64,000 nt of DNA from Pseudodesulfovibrio thermohalotolerans (GCF_021353295.2 NZ_CP120635.1:431001-495000); one strand, 5' to 3'. Counted from the stretch's first letter, positions 8,914 to 17,791 are shown. Translations and numbers: made by a program. Notes: generated from the sequence alone by a model not told the origin.

Positions 8914-8946
8914 CCCGCCGGGTGCGCAGTCGACGCATCCGGCGGG
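8914..8946 (+). promoter_or_regulatory. Strong 13-bp hairpin in the htpG leader
   Basis: The arms CCCGCCGGGTGCG (8914-8926) and CGCATCCGGCGGG (8934-8946) pair over 13 bases with one G-T wobble around a 7-base loop. The hairpin ends 33 bases before the htpG start codon. No T-run follows it, so it is not a typical terminator of the MerR gene. It does not match the CIRCE heat-shock operator. A leader control element is possible. Confidence 0.6.
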
Positions 8947-8979
8947 CGTGCATTACATTCCATCCGGAGGTATTCTTTC

Positions 8980-10869
8980 ATGGGCAGGAAAACCACCCAC
9001 AAATTCAAGGCTGAAATTAGCCAACTCCTCGATATTCTTGTGCACTCGCTGTACACCAACAAGGAAATATTCCTTCGGGAGTTGATCTCCAACGCGTCCG
9101 ACGCTCTGGAAAAGGTCCGTTTCAAGACCCAGGCCGAGGGCAATGCCGAAGAACTCGCCCCGGAGATTCGCATCTCCTGCGACGCGGACGCCAAGACGCT
9201 GACCGTGACCGACACGGGCATCGGCATGACCCGCGACGAGCTGATGCAGAACATCGGCACCATCGCCCACTCGGGCACGGCGGAGCTGGCCAGGCTGGCC
9301 GAAGAGGGCAAGGAATCGCTCGATTCGCTCATCGGCCGGTTCGGCGTGGGCTTCTATTCCGTGTACATGGTCGCCGACGAGGTCACCGTGACCACCAAGT
9401 CGTTCGACTCCGAGGCCAAGGCCGTGTCCTGGACCTCCGACGGCCGCACCGACTACAAGTTGCAGGACTTGGACGAGGACCGTCCCCACGGCACCGAGAT
9501 CACCCTTCGACTGAAGGATGACGAAGCCTCGCAGTTCACCAATGAGGCGCACCTCAAGCAGATCGTCAAGAAGCACTCCAACTTCATCAATTTCCCCATT
9601 TACGTGGGCGACGAGCGGGTCAACACCATCCAGGCCCTGTGGCGCGAGCCCAAGTTCCAGATCAAGTCGGAGCAGTACGCGGAGTTCTACAAGTTTCTGA
9701 CTTTCGACTCCGAGGACCCCTTCGACACCTTGCATACTTCGGTTGACGCGCCCGTGCAGTTCAACGCCCTCATGTTCATTCCCAAGGACGGCGGCGACCC
9801 GTTCGGCCTGGGCCGCGAGAACCGGGGCCTGGACCTGTATGTGCGCCGGGTGCTCATCGAGAAGCAGAACAAGGACCTGCTCCCCGAGTACCTGGGCTTC
9901 GTCAAGGGCGTGGTCGACACCGAGGACCTGCCGTTGAACATCTCGCGCGAGACCCTGCAGGACAACCTGCTCATGCGCAAGATCAGCTCCACCCTGGTCA
10001 AGCAGGTGCTCGATCATCTGACCAAGATGGCCAAGGACGACGCCGACCGCTATGCCGAGTTCTGGCGCGCCCACGGCGAGCTGTTCAAGGCTGGCTACAT
10101 GGATTTCCTGAACAAGGACAAGTTCGCCGGACTGGTCCGCTTCAACTCCTCGTCTCTGGACGACGACAAGGCACTGACCTCGCTGGCCGACTATATCTCC
10201 CGGGCCAAGGAGGAGCAGAAGGAAATCTACTACGCTTACGGCCCGAGCCGCCAGGCCCTGAGCCTTTCCCCGCACCTCGAAGTGTTCCGGCGCAAGCATC
10301 TGGAGGTCCTGTACCTCTATGAGCCCATCGACGAATTCGTCATGGACGCCCTGCGCGAGTACGAGGGATACACCCTGGTCTCGGCCGAGCACGCGGACAT
10401 GGCCAAGCTCGACAAGTTCGAGTCGGTGGAGAAGGAGGACAAGCCCGAACCGCTGTCCGACGAGCAGAAGAGCGAGCTGGACAAGCTGCTCGCGCGCATG
10501 AAGGAGGCGCTCGGCGACGCCGTGACCGAGGTCAAGGCGTCCACGAGGCTGTCCGAGTCCCCGGTCTGCCTGGCCAACCCGGACGGCAACGTGACCTCGT
10601 CCATGGACAAGATCATGCGGGTCATGAGCAAGGACACCTCCATTCCCAAGAAGATTCTGGAGGTCAATCCGGACCATCCGCTGGTGCGCAACATGCTCGC
10701 CATCATGGAGCGGGACGAGAGTGACCCGTTCATCGAGCAGGCCGCCAACCAGCTCTTCGAATCGGCCCTGCTCCTGGAAGGCTACCTGACCGACCCCCAC
10801 GCCCTGGTGGGCCGCGTCCAGGATCTGCTGACCAAGTCGAGCGGCTGGTACGTGGCTTCCGGCAAGTAG
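8980..10869 (+). CDS. htpG: Molecular chaperone HtpG (Hsp90)
   Basis: This 629-residue protein is a full-length bacterial Hsp90. The N-terminal ATPase domain shows the Bergerat motifs LRELISNASDALEK (~30-45), DTGIGMTRDEL and GRFGVGFYSVYMVAD. The middle domain contains NISRETLQ, and the C-terminal dimerisation domain follows. It is an ATP-driven cytosolic chaperone that helps proteins survive heat and oxidative stress. GGAGG nine bases upstream supports the start. The gene ends with a strong terminator and is preceded by an unusual leader hairpin. Confidence 0.97.
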   Translation: MGRKTTHKFKAEISQLLDILVHSLYTNKEIFLRELISNASDALEKVRFKTQAEGNAEELAPEIRISCDADAKTLTVTDTGIGMTRDELMQNIGTIAHSGTAELARLAEEGKESLDSLIGRFGVGFYSVYMVADEVTVTTKSFDSEAKAVSWTSDGRTDYKLQDLDEDRPHGTEITLRLKDDEASQFTNEAHLKQIVKKHSNFINFPIYVGDERVNTIQALWREPKFQIKSEQYAEFYKFLTFDSEDPFDTLHTSVDAPVQFNALMFIPKDGGDPFGLGRENRGLDLYVRRVLIEKQNKDLLPEYLGFVKGVVDTEDLPLNISRETLQDNLLMRKISSTLVKQVLDHLTKMAKDDADRYAEFWRAHGELFKAGYMDFLNKDKFAGLVRFNSSSLDDDKALTSLADYISRAKEEQKEIYYAYGPSRQALSLSPHLEVFRRKHLEVLYLYEPIDEFVMDALREYEGYTLVSAEHADMAKLDKFESVEKEDKPEPLSDEQKSELDKLLARMKEALGDAVTEVKASTRLSESPVCLANPDGNVTSSMDKIMRVMSKDTSIPKKILEVNPDHPLVRNMLAIMERDESDPFIEQAANQLFESALLLEGYLTDPHALVGRVQDLLTKSSGWYVASGK

Positions 10870-10896
10870 CCTCGTCGAAACGACTGAATAATGAAA

Positions 10897-10926
10897 CGGC
10901 CCCGGACATGTCCGGGGCCGTTTTTT
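10897..10926 (+). terminator. Rho-independent terminator after htpG
   Basis: A perfect stem CGGCCCCGGA / TCCGGGGCCG closes a minimal CATG centre and is followed by six T residues, 28 bases after the htpG stop. Confidence 0.95.
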
Positions 10927-11110
10927 GTGCTTCAGGGAAAGCCGGGGCCGCGCAGATTATAACGGCGCGCAGCCTGCGGGCGTGTTAGGTTTGAGGCGAT
11001 AGTCGATTCCATACCCTGACCACGCCCGCCCTTTCAGGCCGGGCGCGAACCTCCTTACGGGGAGCGGTCGGCTCAATCGACGCCGGGCCGGCCGTTCCCG
11101 CCTCCGAAGT

Positions 11111-12445
11111 CTAGTAACCCATCCCCAGCAGTTTGCGGCACAGTTCCGTGGCGTAATGGTCGGTCATGCCGGAGACATAGTCCACGATGGCCATCATGAC
11201 GCGGTACTGGCAGAGCTTGTCGTCCTTGGGAATGGCGTCGATGATTTCGTCGCCGAGGATGGTCTTGATCTTCTTGTTGGCGGGTGAAAGTTCAGGATCA
11301 CAGAATCCGTCCACGTCGACCATGGCCTGGTCGAGGAGCCTGCCCAGGGCGTTTTGGGCGCCCAGTTCGAGGATGGCCTTCCGGCGCGAGAAGAATATCT
11401 TGCCCGAGATGTTGTCGTAGACGTCGTGGATGCGGCGGCAAATGCCGTTTTCCGATTTTTCCATCAGGCTGGATTTCTTGTCGAAGCTGCCGGTCATGAT
11501 GTCGTCGTAGTGCGTCTGGAAAATGGCGGCTGCCTCATCGGTCGCGGCGGAGATGAGTTTGGCCCGCAACAGGCTGTTGCGCTGCCGGAAGTGCGCCTTC
11601 CACACCCAGTCGTACCGCTCTCCCGGAGCGGTCGCGAGGTCCAGGTATTCCGCAAAGGATTCGAACATGAACCAGTCGTCCAGGATGTCCAGTTCCGTGG
11701 CGTCCTCGATGTCGATAATGCGGTAACAGATGTCGTCGGCGGCCTCGGTCAGGTAGGCCAGGGGCGGCCGGGACCACCTGTTGTCCAGGGGAATGAGCCC
11801 GAGGGCGCCGGCCACCTTTTCCATGGCGTCGGCCTCGGTCTGGAAATAGCTGAACTTGTCCTTTTCGGCGGCCAGGGATGACCACGGATATTTGAGCAGG
11901 GCGCCCAGGACCGCATGGGTGGGGCTTATGCCGGACTGGTGGAAGCCCGTGGACAGGAGCACGCGCACCGCCATGGCGTTGCCGTCGAATCGGGTGAAGT
12001 CCGATAGGCATTCTTCCGGGAGGTTCCCGAAATCGTCTTTTCTGCCCTTGAACCAGTCCTTGATGGCCTCCTCGCCGCTGTGCCCGAAGGGCGGGTTGCC
12101 GATGTCGTGGGCCAGACAGGCGGCCTGCACGGCCTCGCCCACGTCGCGTGGCTCCAGCCCGTCGGGCAGCTCTCCGCGTTTCTCAAGGAACGCGCCTGCC
12201 AGCTCGCCCAGGGTTTTGCCCACCGAGGCCACTTCCAGGCTGTGGGTCAGCCGGGAGTGGATATGGTCGTTCTCGTTCAGGGGGTGGACCTGGGTTTTGC
12301 GGGCCAGCCGCCGGAAGTGGTCGCTGAACAGGATGCGGTCGACATCGCGTTGAAAGGGGCTGCGGCTGCCCTTGTTGTCGCTTTTGTAACCGTAGCGGGT
12401 CGTGTCGAGCAGCTTGTTCCAGTCCATTCGGGTTTCTGGGCCCAT
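11111..12445 (-). CDS. dgt: Deoxyguanosinetriphosphate triphosphohydrolase (dGTPase)
   Basis: The 444-residue protein carries the HD-domain metal ligands of dGTPases: H68 in SRLTHSLEV, H113-D114 in AHDIGNPPFGHSGEE, and a later aspartate in LTEAADDICYRI. The N-terminal block RSPFQRDVDRILFSDHFRRLARKTQV is typical of the family. The enzyme hydrolyses dGTP (or other dNTPs) to the nucleoside and triphosphate, and so trims nucleotide pools. GGAGG precedes the ATG. It is downstream of flgM on the same strand but separated from it by a strong terminator. Confidence 0.94.
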   Translation of the reverse strand: MGPETRMDWNKLLDTTRYGYKSDNKGSRSPFQRDVDRILFSDHFRRLARKTQVHPLNENDHIHSRLTHSLEVASVGKTLGELAGAFLEKRGELPDGLEPRDVGEAVQAACLAHDIGNPPFGHSGEEAIKDWFKGRKDDFGNLPEECLSDFTRFDGNAMAVRVLLSTGFHQSGISPTHAVLGALLKYPWSSLAAEKDKFSYFQTEADAMEKVAGALGLIPLDNRWSRPPLAYLTEAADDICYRIIDIEDATELDILDDWFMFESFAEYLDLATAPGERYDWVWKAHFRQRNSLLRAKLISAATDEAAAIFQTHYDDIMTGSFDKKSSLMEKSENGICRRIHDVYDNISGKIFFSRRKAILELGAQNALGRLLDQAMVDVDGFCDPELSPANKKIKTILGDEIIDAIPKDDKLCQYRVMMAIVDYVSGMTDHYATELCRKLLGMGY

Positions 12446-12536
12446 GGTCGTTCCTCCGGGAGGCTTGAGGCGTTTTTTGACGAACGTTCTTTACTCATCA
12501 GATTATCCCGGGGCGGTCAACCTCCCGGACTCACGG

Positions 12537-12584
12537 AAAAAAGCGCGGGGCCGGGGCAGGGTTTATCCCAGCCCCGGCCCCGCG
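12537..12584 (-). terminator. Terminator downstream of flgM (minus strand)
   Basis: A 14-bp perfect stem CGCGGGGCCGGGGC / GCCCCGGCCCCGCG surrounds a 13-base loop. On the minus strand it is followed by a T-run, read as AAAAAA at 12537-12542. Confidence 0.9.
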
Positions 12585-12601
12585 AGCCGGTCGGCTGAAA
12601 T

Positions 12602-12826
12602 TTAGAGCGTCGGGTCCATTGCCGAGGTCAGCAGCCTGGCGATGTCCATGACGTCGGGCTTGTATTGGCCGGAGTTCACTTCGGCCTTGAGCCGGGCGAT
12701 CTTGCTGGCGCGCTCTTCGGCGGTGTCCCGGTGGCGGCCGGAGCACACTTCGTCGAATTCATCGAGCACGTGCTCGGTCTCCATTTTGCCCGCGGACAGT
12801 CCGCGGCGGTTTTCATAACCCTTCAT
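12602..12826 (-). CDS. flgM: Anti-sigma-28 factor FlgM
   Basis: The 74-residue protein ends with the conserved sigma-28 binding block of FlgM (KIARLKAEVNSGQYKPD, then VMDIARLLTSAMD). FlgM holds the flagellar sigma factor FliA inactive in the cytoplasm until the hook is complete, then is exported. Its N-terminal ~35 residues are variable, as usual. The gene sits away from any flagellar operon visible here. Its ATG shares one base with the TAA of an upstream frame (TAATG), and GGAGGGG provides the ribosome site. Confidence 0.85.
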   Translation of the reverse strand: MKGYENRRGLSAGKMETEHVLDEFDEVCSGRHRDTAEERASKIARLKAEVNSGQYKPDVMDIARLLTSAMDPTL

Positions 12827-13251
12827 TAACCCCTCCCTGGGTTATTGAAGTCAGCGGGAAGGGCGGCTCGGCGTCCTCCCCCGGTGTTTCCCCCATCCGT
12901 TGCGTCAGCCCCGGCCGCGTCCCTGCGCCCGATGCCCTGCACAACCGTGCGGATGCGTTCTCCGCGCAACCGGACCGGGCGCACGGAGTTGCTACTCTTA
13001 TCGGACGCCGGACGCGAATGCTTAGGGGGGCTGGCCGGATTTGCGATATTGGCATTGATGTCCGGTTTCGACGTGCCGGATTCGGCGGCAGGGTGAACAC
13101 TGGGGTCTGGCTCTACGAGGCATTCCGGGCGGTTGCGGACGGGCCGGGACTTCCGGGAGATCATGCCCGGCGCGTCCGACGTGTCGTCGGGCGCGGTGTC
13201 CCGCCCTTCTCCGCGCCGTCCGATCGTCACCCGTTCGCCATGACGCTTCAA
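12826..13251 (-). CDS. Possible small protein coupled to flgM (doubtful)
   Basis: A 141-codon frame runs into flgM with the stop and start overlapping by one base, an arrangement normally seen between coupled genes. The product is rich in Arg, Pro, Asp and Ala with no known motif, helix pattern or signal peptide. Its third-position GC is lower than in neighbouring genes and no clear ribosome site precedes it. It could be a degraded gene, a lineage-specific protein, or chance. If it is not real, the 600 bases between flgM and the PhoH gene hold only the short frame at 13339. Confidence 0.3.
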   Translation of the reverse strand: MKRHGERVTIGRRGEGRDTAPDDTSDAPGMISRKSRPVRNRPECLVEPDPSVHPAAESGTSKPDINANIANPASPPKHSRPASDKSSNSVRPVRLRGERIRTVVQGIGRRDAAGADATDGGNTGGGRRAALPADFNNPGRG

Positions 13252-13338
13252 ATGGCGTCGGGCATGTTGCTTCTAGACTTTCTCGTGAAAACTGGTCATG
13301 ATTCAGATAACCGGATGCACATATAACGGAGGCTCAAA

Positions 13339-13356
13339 ATGAAATTGATTCGCTGA
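13339..13356 (+). other. Five-codon leader frame (MKLIR) with ideal ribosome site
   Basis: GGAGG at 13328-13332 stands exactly six bases before ATG-AAA-TTG-ATT-CGC-TGA. The frame stops 66 bases before the PhoH start. A near-perfect initiation site followed by only five codons suggests a leader peptide or the remnant of a broken gene. Confidence 0.35.
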
Positions 13357-13422
13357 TTCCCGGCCACGGATGCCACGGCGTAAAAAGCCCAGGAATCAAC
13401 TTCAACCACCGGACGGGGGATT

Positions 13423-14613
13423 ATGGCCCAGAAGCAGTTTGTCCTCGATACCAACGTCCTCATTGAAAATCCCAAAAGCATCGTCGCTCTGAGAAACGGG
13501 GCGGAAAACCAGATATACATTCCCTACACCGTCCTTGGCGAGTTGGACGGACTGAAAAAAGACCCGCGCATCGGCCACATCGTCTCCCAGGCGGTGCGGG
13601 CCATCCTCGAAGACGAAGCCGTCAACATCTTCCCCCCGGATTTTGCCGAGACCCTCACGGACCCCGTGATGGACGATCGCATTCTCAAGGAAATCCTGCA
13701 TGTGGGGCCGGAAGACGCCACGCTCATCACCAACGACCGCATCCTTCAGATCAAGGCCAAGTGTTACGGCATTCCCTCCGAGGAGTACCGCGACTCCGAC
13801 CCGTTTCGTTCCGAGTCACAGCGGTACACCGGGTTCGTGGAGGACGGAGAGGAGCCGGTACGCAACTGTTTTCGATGGGAGAGAGGCACCCCGGTCTTCT
13901 ACGGCCCGGAAGGTGCCAGGGAGATCAGCTATACGCATGAGATATGGGGAGTGAGGCCGCGCAGCGTGTACCAGAACCTGGCGCTCGAACTGATGCTTTG
14001 CGAGGGCATCGACCTGGTCTCCATCCAGTCCGAGGCGGGCTATGGAAAGACTTTCCTCTCCCTGGCCGCCGCCCTGTACCTGATGCTTGAGCGCAAGGAC
14101 AATCCCTACCGCAAGATATACCTGGTCAAGCCGGTGGTGGAGATCGGGGCCAAGATGGGCTACCTGCCCGGCGATATCGAAGAGAAGATGCTGCCGTACA
14201 TCAAGTACATCCAGGACCTGCTCATCAAGCTGCACGACATTCGGCCGTGCAACCGCATCTGGCTCGATCCGCAGGGCGATTCGTTCAAGTTCAACCCCAA
14301 GAAGCTGGAGGTCCAGCCCGTGGCCTTCCTGCGCGGCATGAACATCGAGAACGCCGTGGTCATCGTGGACGAGATGCAAAACCTGTCGCGCGGCGAGACC
14401 CGCGCCCTGCTGACCCGCATGGGCGAAGGGGTGAAGTGCATCTGTCTGGGCGACACCCGGCAGGTGGACAACCCGTACCTCAACGAGGCCAACAACGGCC
14501 TCAACTGGACAGTCCGCAAGCTCAAGGGGTACAAGAACTATGCACACATGGTTCTCAAGGGCGATCGTTCACGAGGCCCCATCACGGACATTGTGCTGAA
14601 ATCGAAACTGTAA
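13423..14613 (+). CDS. PIN domain plus PhoH-type ATPase
   Basis: The 396-residue protein joins an N-terminal PIN nuclease domain (~5-130, FVLDTNVLIENP with the catalytic Asp, later ATLITNDRIL) to a PhoH ATPase domain (~180-396). The Walker A is unusual: SEAGYGKT near 203-210, with Ser where Gly or Ala normally stands. Walker B is VVIVDEMQNL near 312, and GDTRQVDNPYL follows. Such PIN-PhoH (YlaK-like) proteins are RNA helicase/nuclease candidates. The GGGGG before ATG gives a good ribosome site, and the short frame at 13339 lies just upstream. Confidence 0.92.
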   Translation: MAQKQFVLDTNVLIENPKSIVALRNGAENQIYIPYTVLGELDGLKKDPRIGHIVSQAVRAILEDEAVNIFPPDFAETLTDPVMDDRILKEILHVGPEDATLITNDRILQIKAKCYGIPSEEYRDSDPFRSESQRYTGFVEDGEEPVRNCFRWERGTPVFYGPEGAREISYTHEIWGVRPRSVYQNLALELMLCEGIDLVSIQSEAGYGKTFLSLAAALYLMLERKDNPYRKIYLVKPVVEIGAKMGYLPGDIEEKMLPYIKYIQDLLIKLHDIRPCNRIWLDPQGDSFKFNPKKLEVQPVAFLRGMNIENAVVIVDEMQNLSRGETRALLTRMGEGVKCICLGDTRQVDNPYLNEANNGLNWTVRKLKGYKNYAHMVLKGDRSRGPITDIVLKSKL

Positions 14614-14662
14614 CCGGCCGTCCGGAGCGGCGTTCCGCCCGGCGGACCCGACGGGAGCTTTC

Positions 14663-15796
14663 ATGCACAGGAGGCGGACAGCCCTCCCGCTGCTTGCGGG
14701 AATCCTTTTCCTTTGCATCGCGTTGCCCGGCCTCTCGCCGTTTTCGGTCGAGGCTCGGGCCGGGGATGTGGAGATGCTCGCGCCCATGCAAACCGCGGCC
14801 TTTCCGTCGCTGGAATCGGCTATCCGCATCAAGGGCCCGCTCCGTTTCTGCGGCGAGTTCGTGCCTCTGCATCTGCCTGAGGTGCGCGAGCGGCTGGAGA
14901 AGGAACTCCTGCTCATGCTCTGGGACCGCGCCCAGGTCATCCTCTGGCTCAAGCGCACGGGCCGCTATTTCCCGCATATCGAGACCGTGCTCCGGGCCGG
15001 AAACATGCCCGACGACCTCAAGTTCATCGCGGTCATCGAGTCCGCGCTGAAGCCGGGGGCGGGGTCCCATCGGGGCGCGCGCGGGGTGTGGCAGTTCATT
15101 CCCTCCACGGCGGTCAATTACGGCCTGACCGTGGATCGGTTCATCGACGAGCGGCGCAATTTCTTCTTCGCCACCCGGGCCGCCATGGCCTATTTCAAGG
15201 ACCTGCACGGGCAGTTCGGCTCCTGGACCCTGGCCTGCGCGGCCTACAACATGGGCGAACAGGGGCTGGAGCGGCGGATCGAGAAACAGGAGGTCGACGA
15301 CTACTACCGCCTCCATCTGCCTGTGGAAACCCAGCGTTACGTGCTTCGGGCCATCGCGGCCAAGCTTCTCTTGTCCGATCCGTCCCGATACGGCTTCGAC
15401 CTGCATCCCGAGGATTATTACACTCCCCGCAGGTTCGACCGGGTCAAGCTGCGAACCAAGCACCCCGCGCCCCTGACCCTGGTGGCCAAGGCCGCCGGGA
15501 CCTACTACAAGCTTATCCGCGACCTCAATCCGCAGTTCCTGGGCGAGGCCGTCCCTTCCGGCCAGCATGTCCTTTTTTTGCCCGAGGGATCGGCCAGGGA
15601 GTTTGCCGAGCGGTATCACCCGCTCATGGCCAAATACCGCGAGACCCTCAAGCCCGGGACCTACGTGGTCCAGCAGGGCGATTCCCTGACCGGCATCGCC
15701 CGGCAGCACGGTATGAGCCTTGCCCAACTGTGCAGGCTGAACAAGCTCGGCAGACGGGCGACCATCCATCCCGGCCAGAAACTGCTCGTCCGCTGA
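14663..15796 (+). CDS. LysM-containing lytic transglycosylase (MltD-like)
   Basis: After a signal peptide (~1-34), residues ~95-230 form an SLT lytic transglycosylase domain. The likely catalytic glutamate is in FIAVIESALKPGA (~E126), followed by GARGVWQFIPSTAVNYGL and ACAAYNMGEQGL. The last ~47 residues are a LysM peptidoglycan-binding domain (YVVQQGDSLTGIARQHGMSL). The enzyme cleaves the glycan strands of murein in the periplasm, making anhydromuropeptides. At 377 residues with a single LysM it is shorter than E. coli MltD. It follows the PhoH gene by 49 bases and ends at a bidirectional terminator. Confidence 0.9.
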   Translation: MHRRRTALPLLAGILFLCIALPGLSPFSVEARAGDVEMLAPMQTAAFPSLESAIRIKGPLRFCGEFVPLHLPEVRERLEKELLLMLWDRAQVILWLKRTGRYFPHIETVLRAGNMPDDLKFIAVIESALKPGAGSHRGARGVWQFIPSTAVNYGLTVDRFIDERRNFFFATRAAMAYFKDLHGQFGSWTLACAAYNMGEQGLERRIEKQEVDDYYRLHLPVETQRYVLRAIAAKLLLSDPSRYGFDLHPEDYYTPRRFDRVKLRTKHPAPLTLVAKAAGTYYKLIRDLNPQFLGEAVPSGQHVLFLPEGSAREFAERYHPLMAKYRETLKPGTYVVQQGDSLTGIARQHGMSLAQLCRLNKLGRRATIHPGQKLLVR

Positions 15797-15871
15797 AAAG
15801 GAAGAGCTTGGCGCGTCCGCACAACGGCAGCGACCCTCTTTCGGCCCTCCAAACACAAAGACCAAAACAAA

Positions 15872-15897
15872 GGCCCCGATTATCGGGGCCTTTGTTC
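15872..15897. terminator. Bidirectional terminator between transglycosylase and ald
   Basis: The stem GGCCCCGA / TCGGGGCC around TTA is followed by TTTGTT on the plus strand and preceded by AACAAA, so it can serve both convergent genes. Confidence 0.9.
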
Positions 15898-15916
15898 TGT
15901 GCGGAATCGAAAACCG

Positions 15917-17029
15917 TTACATCCGGGCAAGAGCCTCTTCGGGCGTGATGGATTCGATGTCGAGGGCCGCGCCGACAGCGGGGCAGGTCAGCTTGCCGTC
16001 CCAGGTGTTCAGGCCGAGGGCCAGGCCCGAGTCGTCCTTGAGGGCGTCCACGCCCTTGGCGGCCAGGCGCAGGGCGTAGGGAGCGGTCTGGTTGACCAGG
16101 GCGAAAGTGGAGGTGCGGGGCACCGCGCCGGGCATGTTGGCCACGCCGTAGTGGACCACGCCGTCGATGACGTAGGTCGGGTTGTCGTGGGTGGTGGCGT
16201 GGGTGGTCTCGATGCAGCCGCCCTGGTCCACGGCCACGTCGACGATGACCGCGCCTTCCTTCATCAGCGGCAGCATGTCGCGGGTGATGAGGTTCGGAGT
16301 CTTCGCGCCGGGCAGCAGGACCGCGCCGATGACGAGATCGGCGCGCTGGACCATCTGGCGGATGTTGGGCTCGGTGGACATCATGGTGGTGATGCGGCCC
16401 TGGAAGACGTCGTCCAGGTACTGGAGGCGCTGGTGGGAAAGATCGAGGATGGTCACGCGCGCGCCCATGCCCATGGCGATGCGGGCGGCGTTGGTGCCGA
16501 CAATGCCGCCGCCGAGGACGAGCACTTCGGCGGGATACACGCCGGGTACGCCGCCGAGCAGGATGCCCCGGCCGCCCTGGGTCTTTTCGAGATAATGCGC
16601 GCCGACCTGGGTGGCCATGCGTCCGGCGACTTCGGACATGGGGGTGAGCAGGGGCAGGGTGCCGTCGTCGGACTTGACGGTCTCGTAGGCGATGGCGGTG
16701 GTTCCGGCGTCGAGCAGGGCCTTGGTCAGTTCTTCGGCGGCGGCCAGATGCAGGTAGGTGAAAAGGATCATGTCCTTGCGCAGGTATTTGAACTCGCTTG
16801 CCAGCGGCTCCTTGACCTTGATGACCATCTTGGCGCTCCAGGCTTCCTCGGCGGAAACCATTTTTGCGCCTGCGGCAACGTATTCCTCGTCGGTCAGCCC
16901 GCTTCCCAGACCCGCGCCGACTTCGACGAGCACTTCGTTGCCCTGGCGGACCAGGGATTCGACCGCGCCGGGGGTCATGGCGACGCGGTTTTCCAGCGTT
17001 TTGATTTCCTTGGGGATACCGATAATCAT
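15917..17029 (-). CDS. ald: Alanine dehydrogenase
   Basis: This 370-residue enzyme matches alanine dehydrogenase along its whole length: [20 protein letters not shown] at the N-terminus, KVKEP (substrate lysine), HLAAAEEL, the Rossmann motif [12 protein letters not shown] and the end block [13 protein letters not shown]. It interconverts L-alanine and pyruvate with NAD in the cytoplasm, linking amino-acid use to central metabolism. It lies 45 bases behind an Lrp-type regulator on the same strand and is very likely controlled by it. Confidence 0.97.
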   Translation of the reverse strand: MIIGIPKEIKTLENRVAMTPGAVESLVRQGNEVLVEVGAGLGSGLTDEEYVAAGAKMVSAEEAWSAKMVIKVKEPLASEFKYLRKDMILFTYLHLAAAEELTKALLDAGTTAIAYETVKSDDGTLPLLTPMSEVAGRMATQVGAHYLEKTQGGRGILLGGVPGVYPAEVLVLGGGIVGTNAARIAMGMGARVTILDLSHQRLQYLDDVFQGRITTMMSTEPNIRQMVQRADLVIGAVLLPGAKTPNLITRDMLPLMKEGAVIVDVAVDQGGCIETTHATTHDNPTYVIDGVVHYGVANMPGAVPRTSTFALVNQTAPYALRLAAKGVDALKDDSGLALGLNTWDGKLTCPAVGAALDIESITPEEALARM

Positions 17030-17074
17030 CTGAAGCTCCTTTTCAAACTCTCCGCCCTCTCCGGCGGCTAAACG

Positions 17075-17557
17075 TTATTGAGTGAAGGTCTCGACCACGG
17101 CGTCGGGCAACAGCAGCCACTTGCGCCGGGATTTCATGACGACGAAGGATTCGGAGGCGTTGATTCCGCCCACCTGGGAAAGGTCCCGGTTCAGGAACGC
17201 ATAGAGATCGTCCATGCCTTCCCGGCAGATGATCTCGACGATGATGTCGTACCGCCCGGTTACCACGGCGGCCCAGTTCACGCGGGGCAGTGCGCCGATC
17301 TGGTCCAGCTTTTCGCCGAGCTGTTCGTGGCTCATCAGGCTGATGCCTACCAGGGCCACGGTCAGCCCCTTGACGCGCATGGGGTTGACCAGCCCGGCCA
17401 CTTTGAGCGCGCCCATCCGCATCAGGTTCTTCAGCCTGGAGCGGACCGTGGGCGCCGTCACGCCCGTGGCGGCTCCGATTTTGCCGGGCGAGAGCTGCCC
17501 GTCGCGGGTCAGTTCGGCCACCAGCCGCTTGTCTTGGGAATCCAATGAGTTTTTCAT
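17075..17557 (-). CDS. Lrp/AsnC-family regulator of ald
   Basis: The 160-residue protein has the Lrp/AsnC plan: a helix-turn-helix at ~6-55 (LDSQDKRLVAELTRDGQLSP, IGAATGVTAPTVRSRLKNL) and a RAM ligand-binding domain at ~65-150 (VVTGRYDIIVEIICREGMDDLYAFL). It is expected to sense an amino acid, most likely alanine, and regulate the adjoining ald gene and itself. The upstream region contains a strong palindrome over a promoter-like sequence. Linked lrp-ald pairs are common in bacteria. Confidence 0.93.
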   Translation of the reverse strand: MKNSLDSQDKRLVAELTRDGQLSPGKIGAATGVTAPTVRSRLKNLMRMGALKVAGLVNPMRVKGLTVALVGISLMSHEQLGEKLDQIGALPRVNWAAVVTGRYDIIVEIICREGMDDLYAFLNRDLSQVGGINASESFVVMKSRRKWLLLPDAVVETFTQ

Positions 17558-17589
17558 TTTTGTCAGTCCATGTTTTCGTTTTGGAAAGC

Positions 17590-17650
17590 GTGACAGTGTT
17601 GTTTTTACCTAAAAGTAAAAAAAGTTGTCAATTGTTTTTTGACAACCGAA
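17590..17650 (-). promoter_or_regulatory. Lrp-ald promoter with palindromic operator
   Basis: GTTGTCAA (17624-17631) and TTGACAAC (17639-17646) form a perfect inverted repeat with a 7-base spacer. On the minus strand its inner arm supplies a -35 TTGACA, and AT-rich sequence with TAAAAA follows about 18 bases later as a possible -10. A second small repeat, TTTTTAC / GTAAAAA, lies beside it. Binding of the Lrp-type protein here is inferred. Confidence 0.6.
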
Positions 17651-17791
17651 TGAAACGCTGTGGCTGACTGACCTGCCGTACCGCGCAAGGAGAAAGCCGC
17701 CGCTCGGGATGATTACCGTGGCGGGCGAACATGGCGTCGCGCCGCCGCTGTTGCGCGTTGCTTTTTGCCTGAATGCATTCTAGATTAAACG

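Noticed and set aside
8914..8946. CIRCE heat-shock operator at htpG
   Set aside because: The known CIRCE arms (TTAGCACTC and GAGTGCTAA) are absent; the inverted repeat is GC-rich and different.
12813..13100. Second minus-strand and plus-strand frames upstream of flgM
   Set aside because: Arg- and Pro-rich composition with no start signal; they overlap the 141-codon frame, which is itself doubtful.
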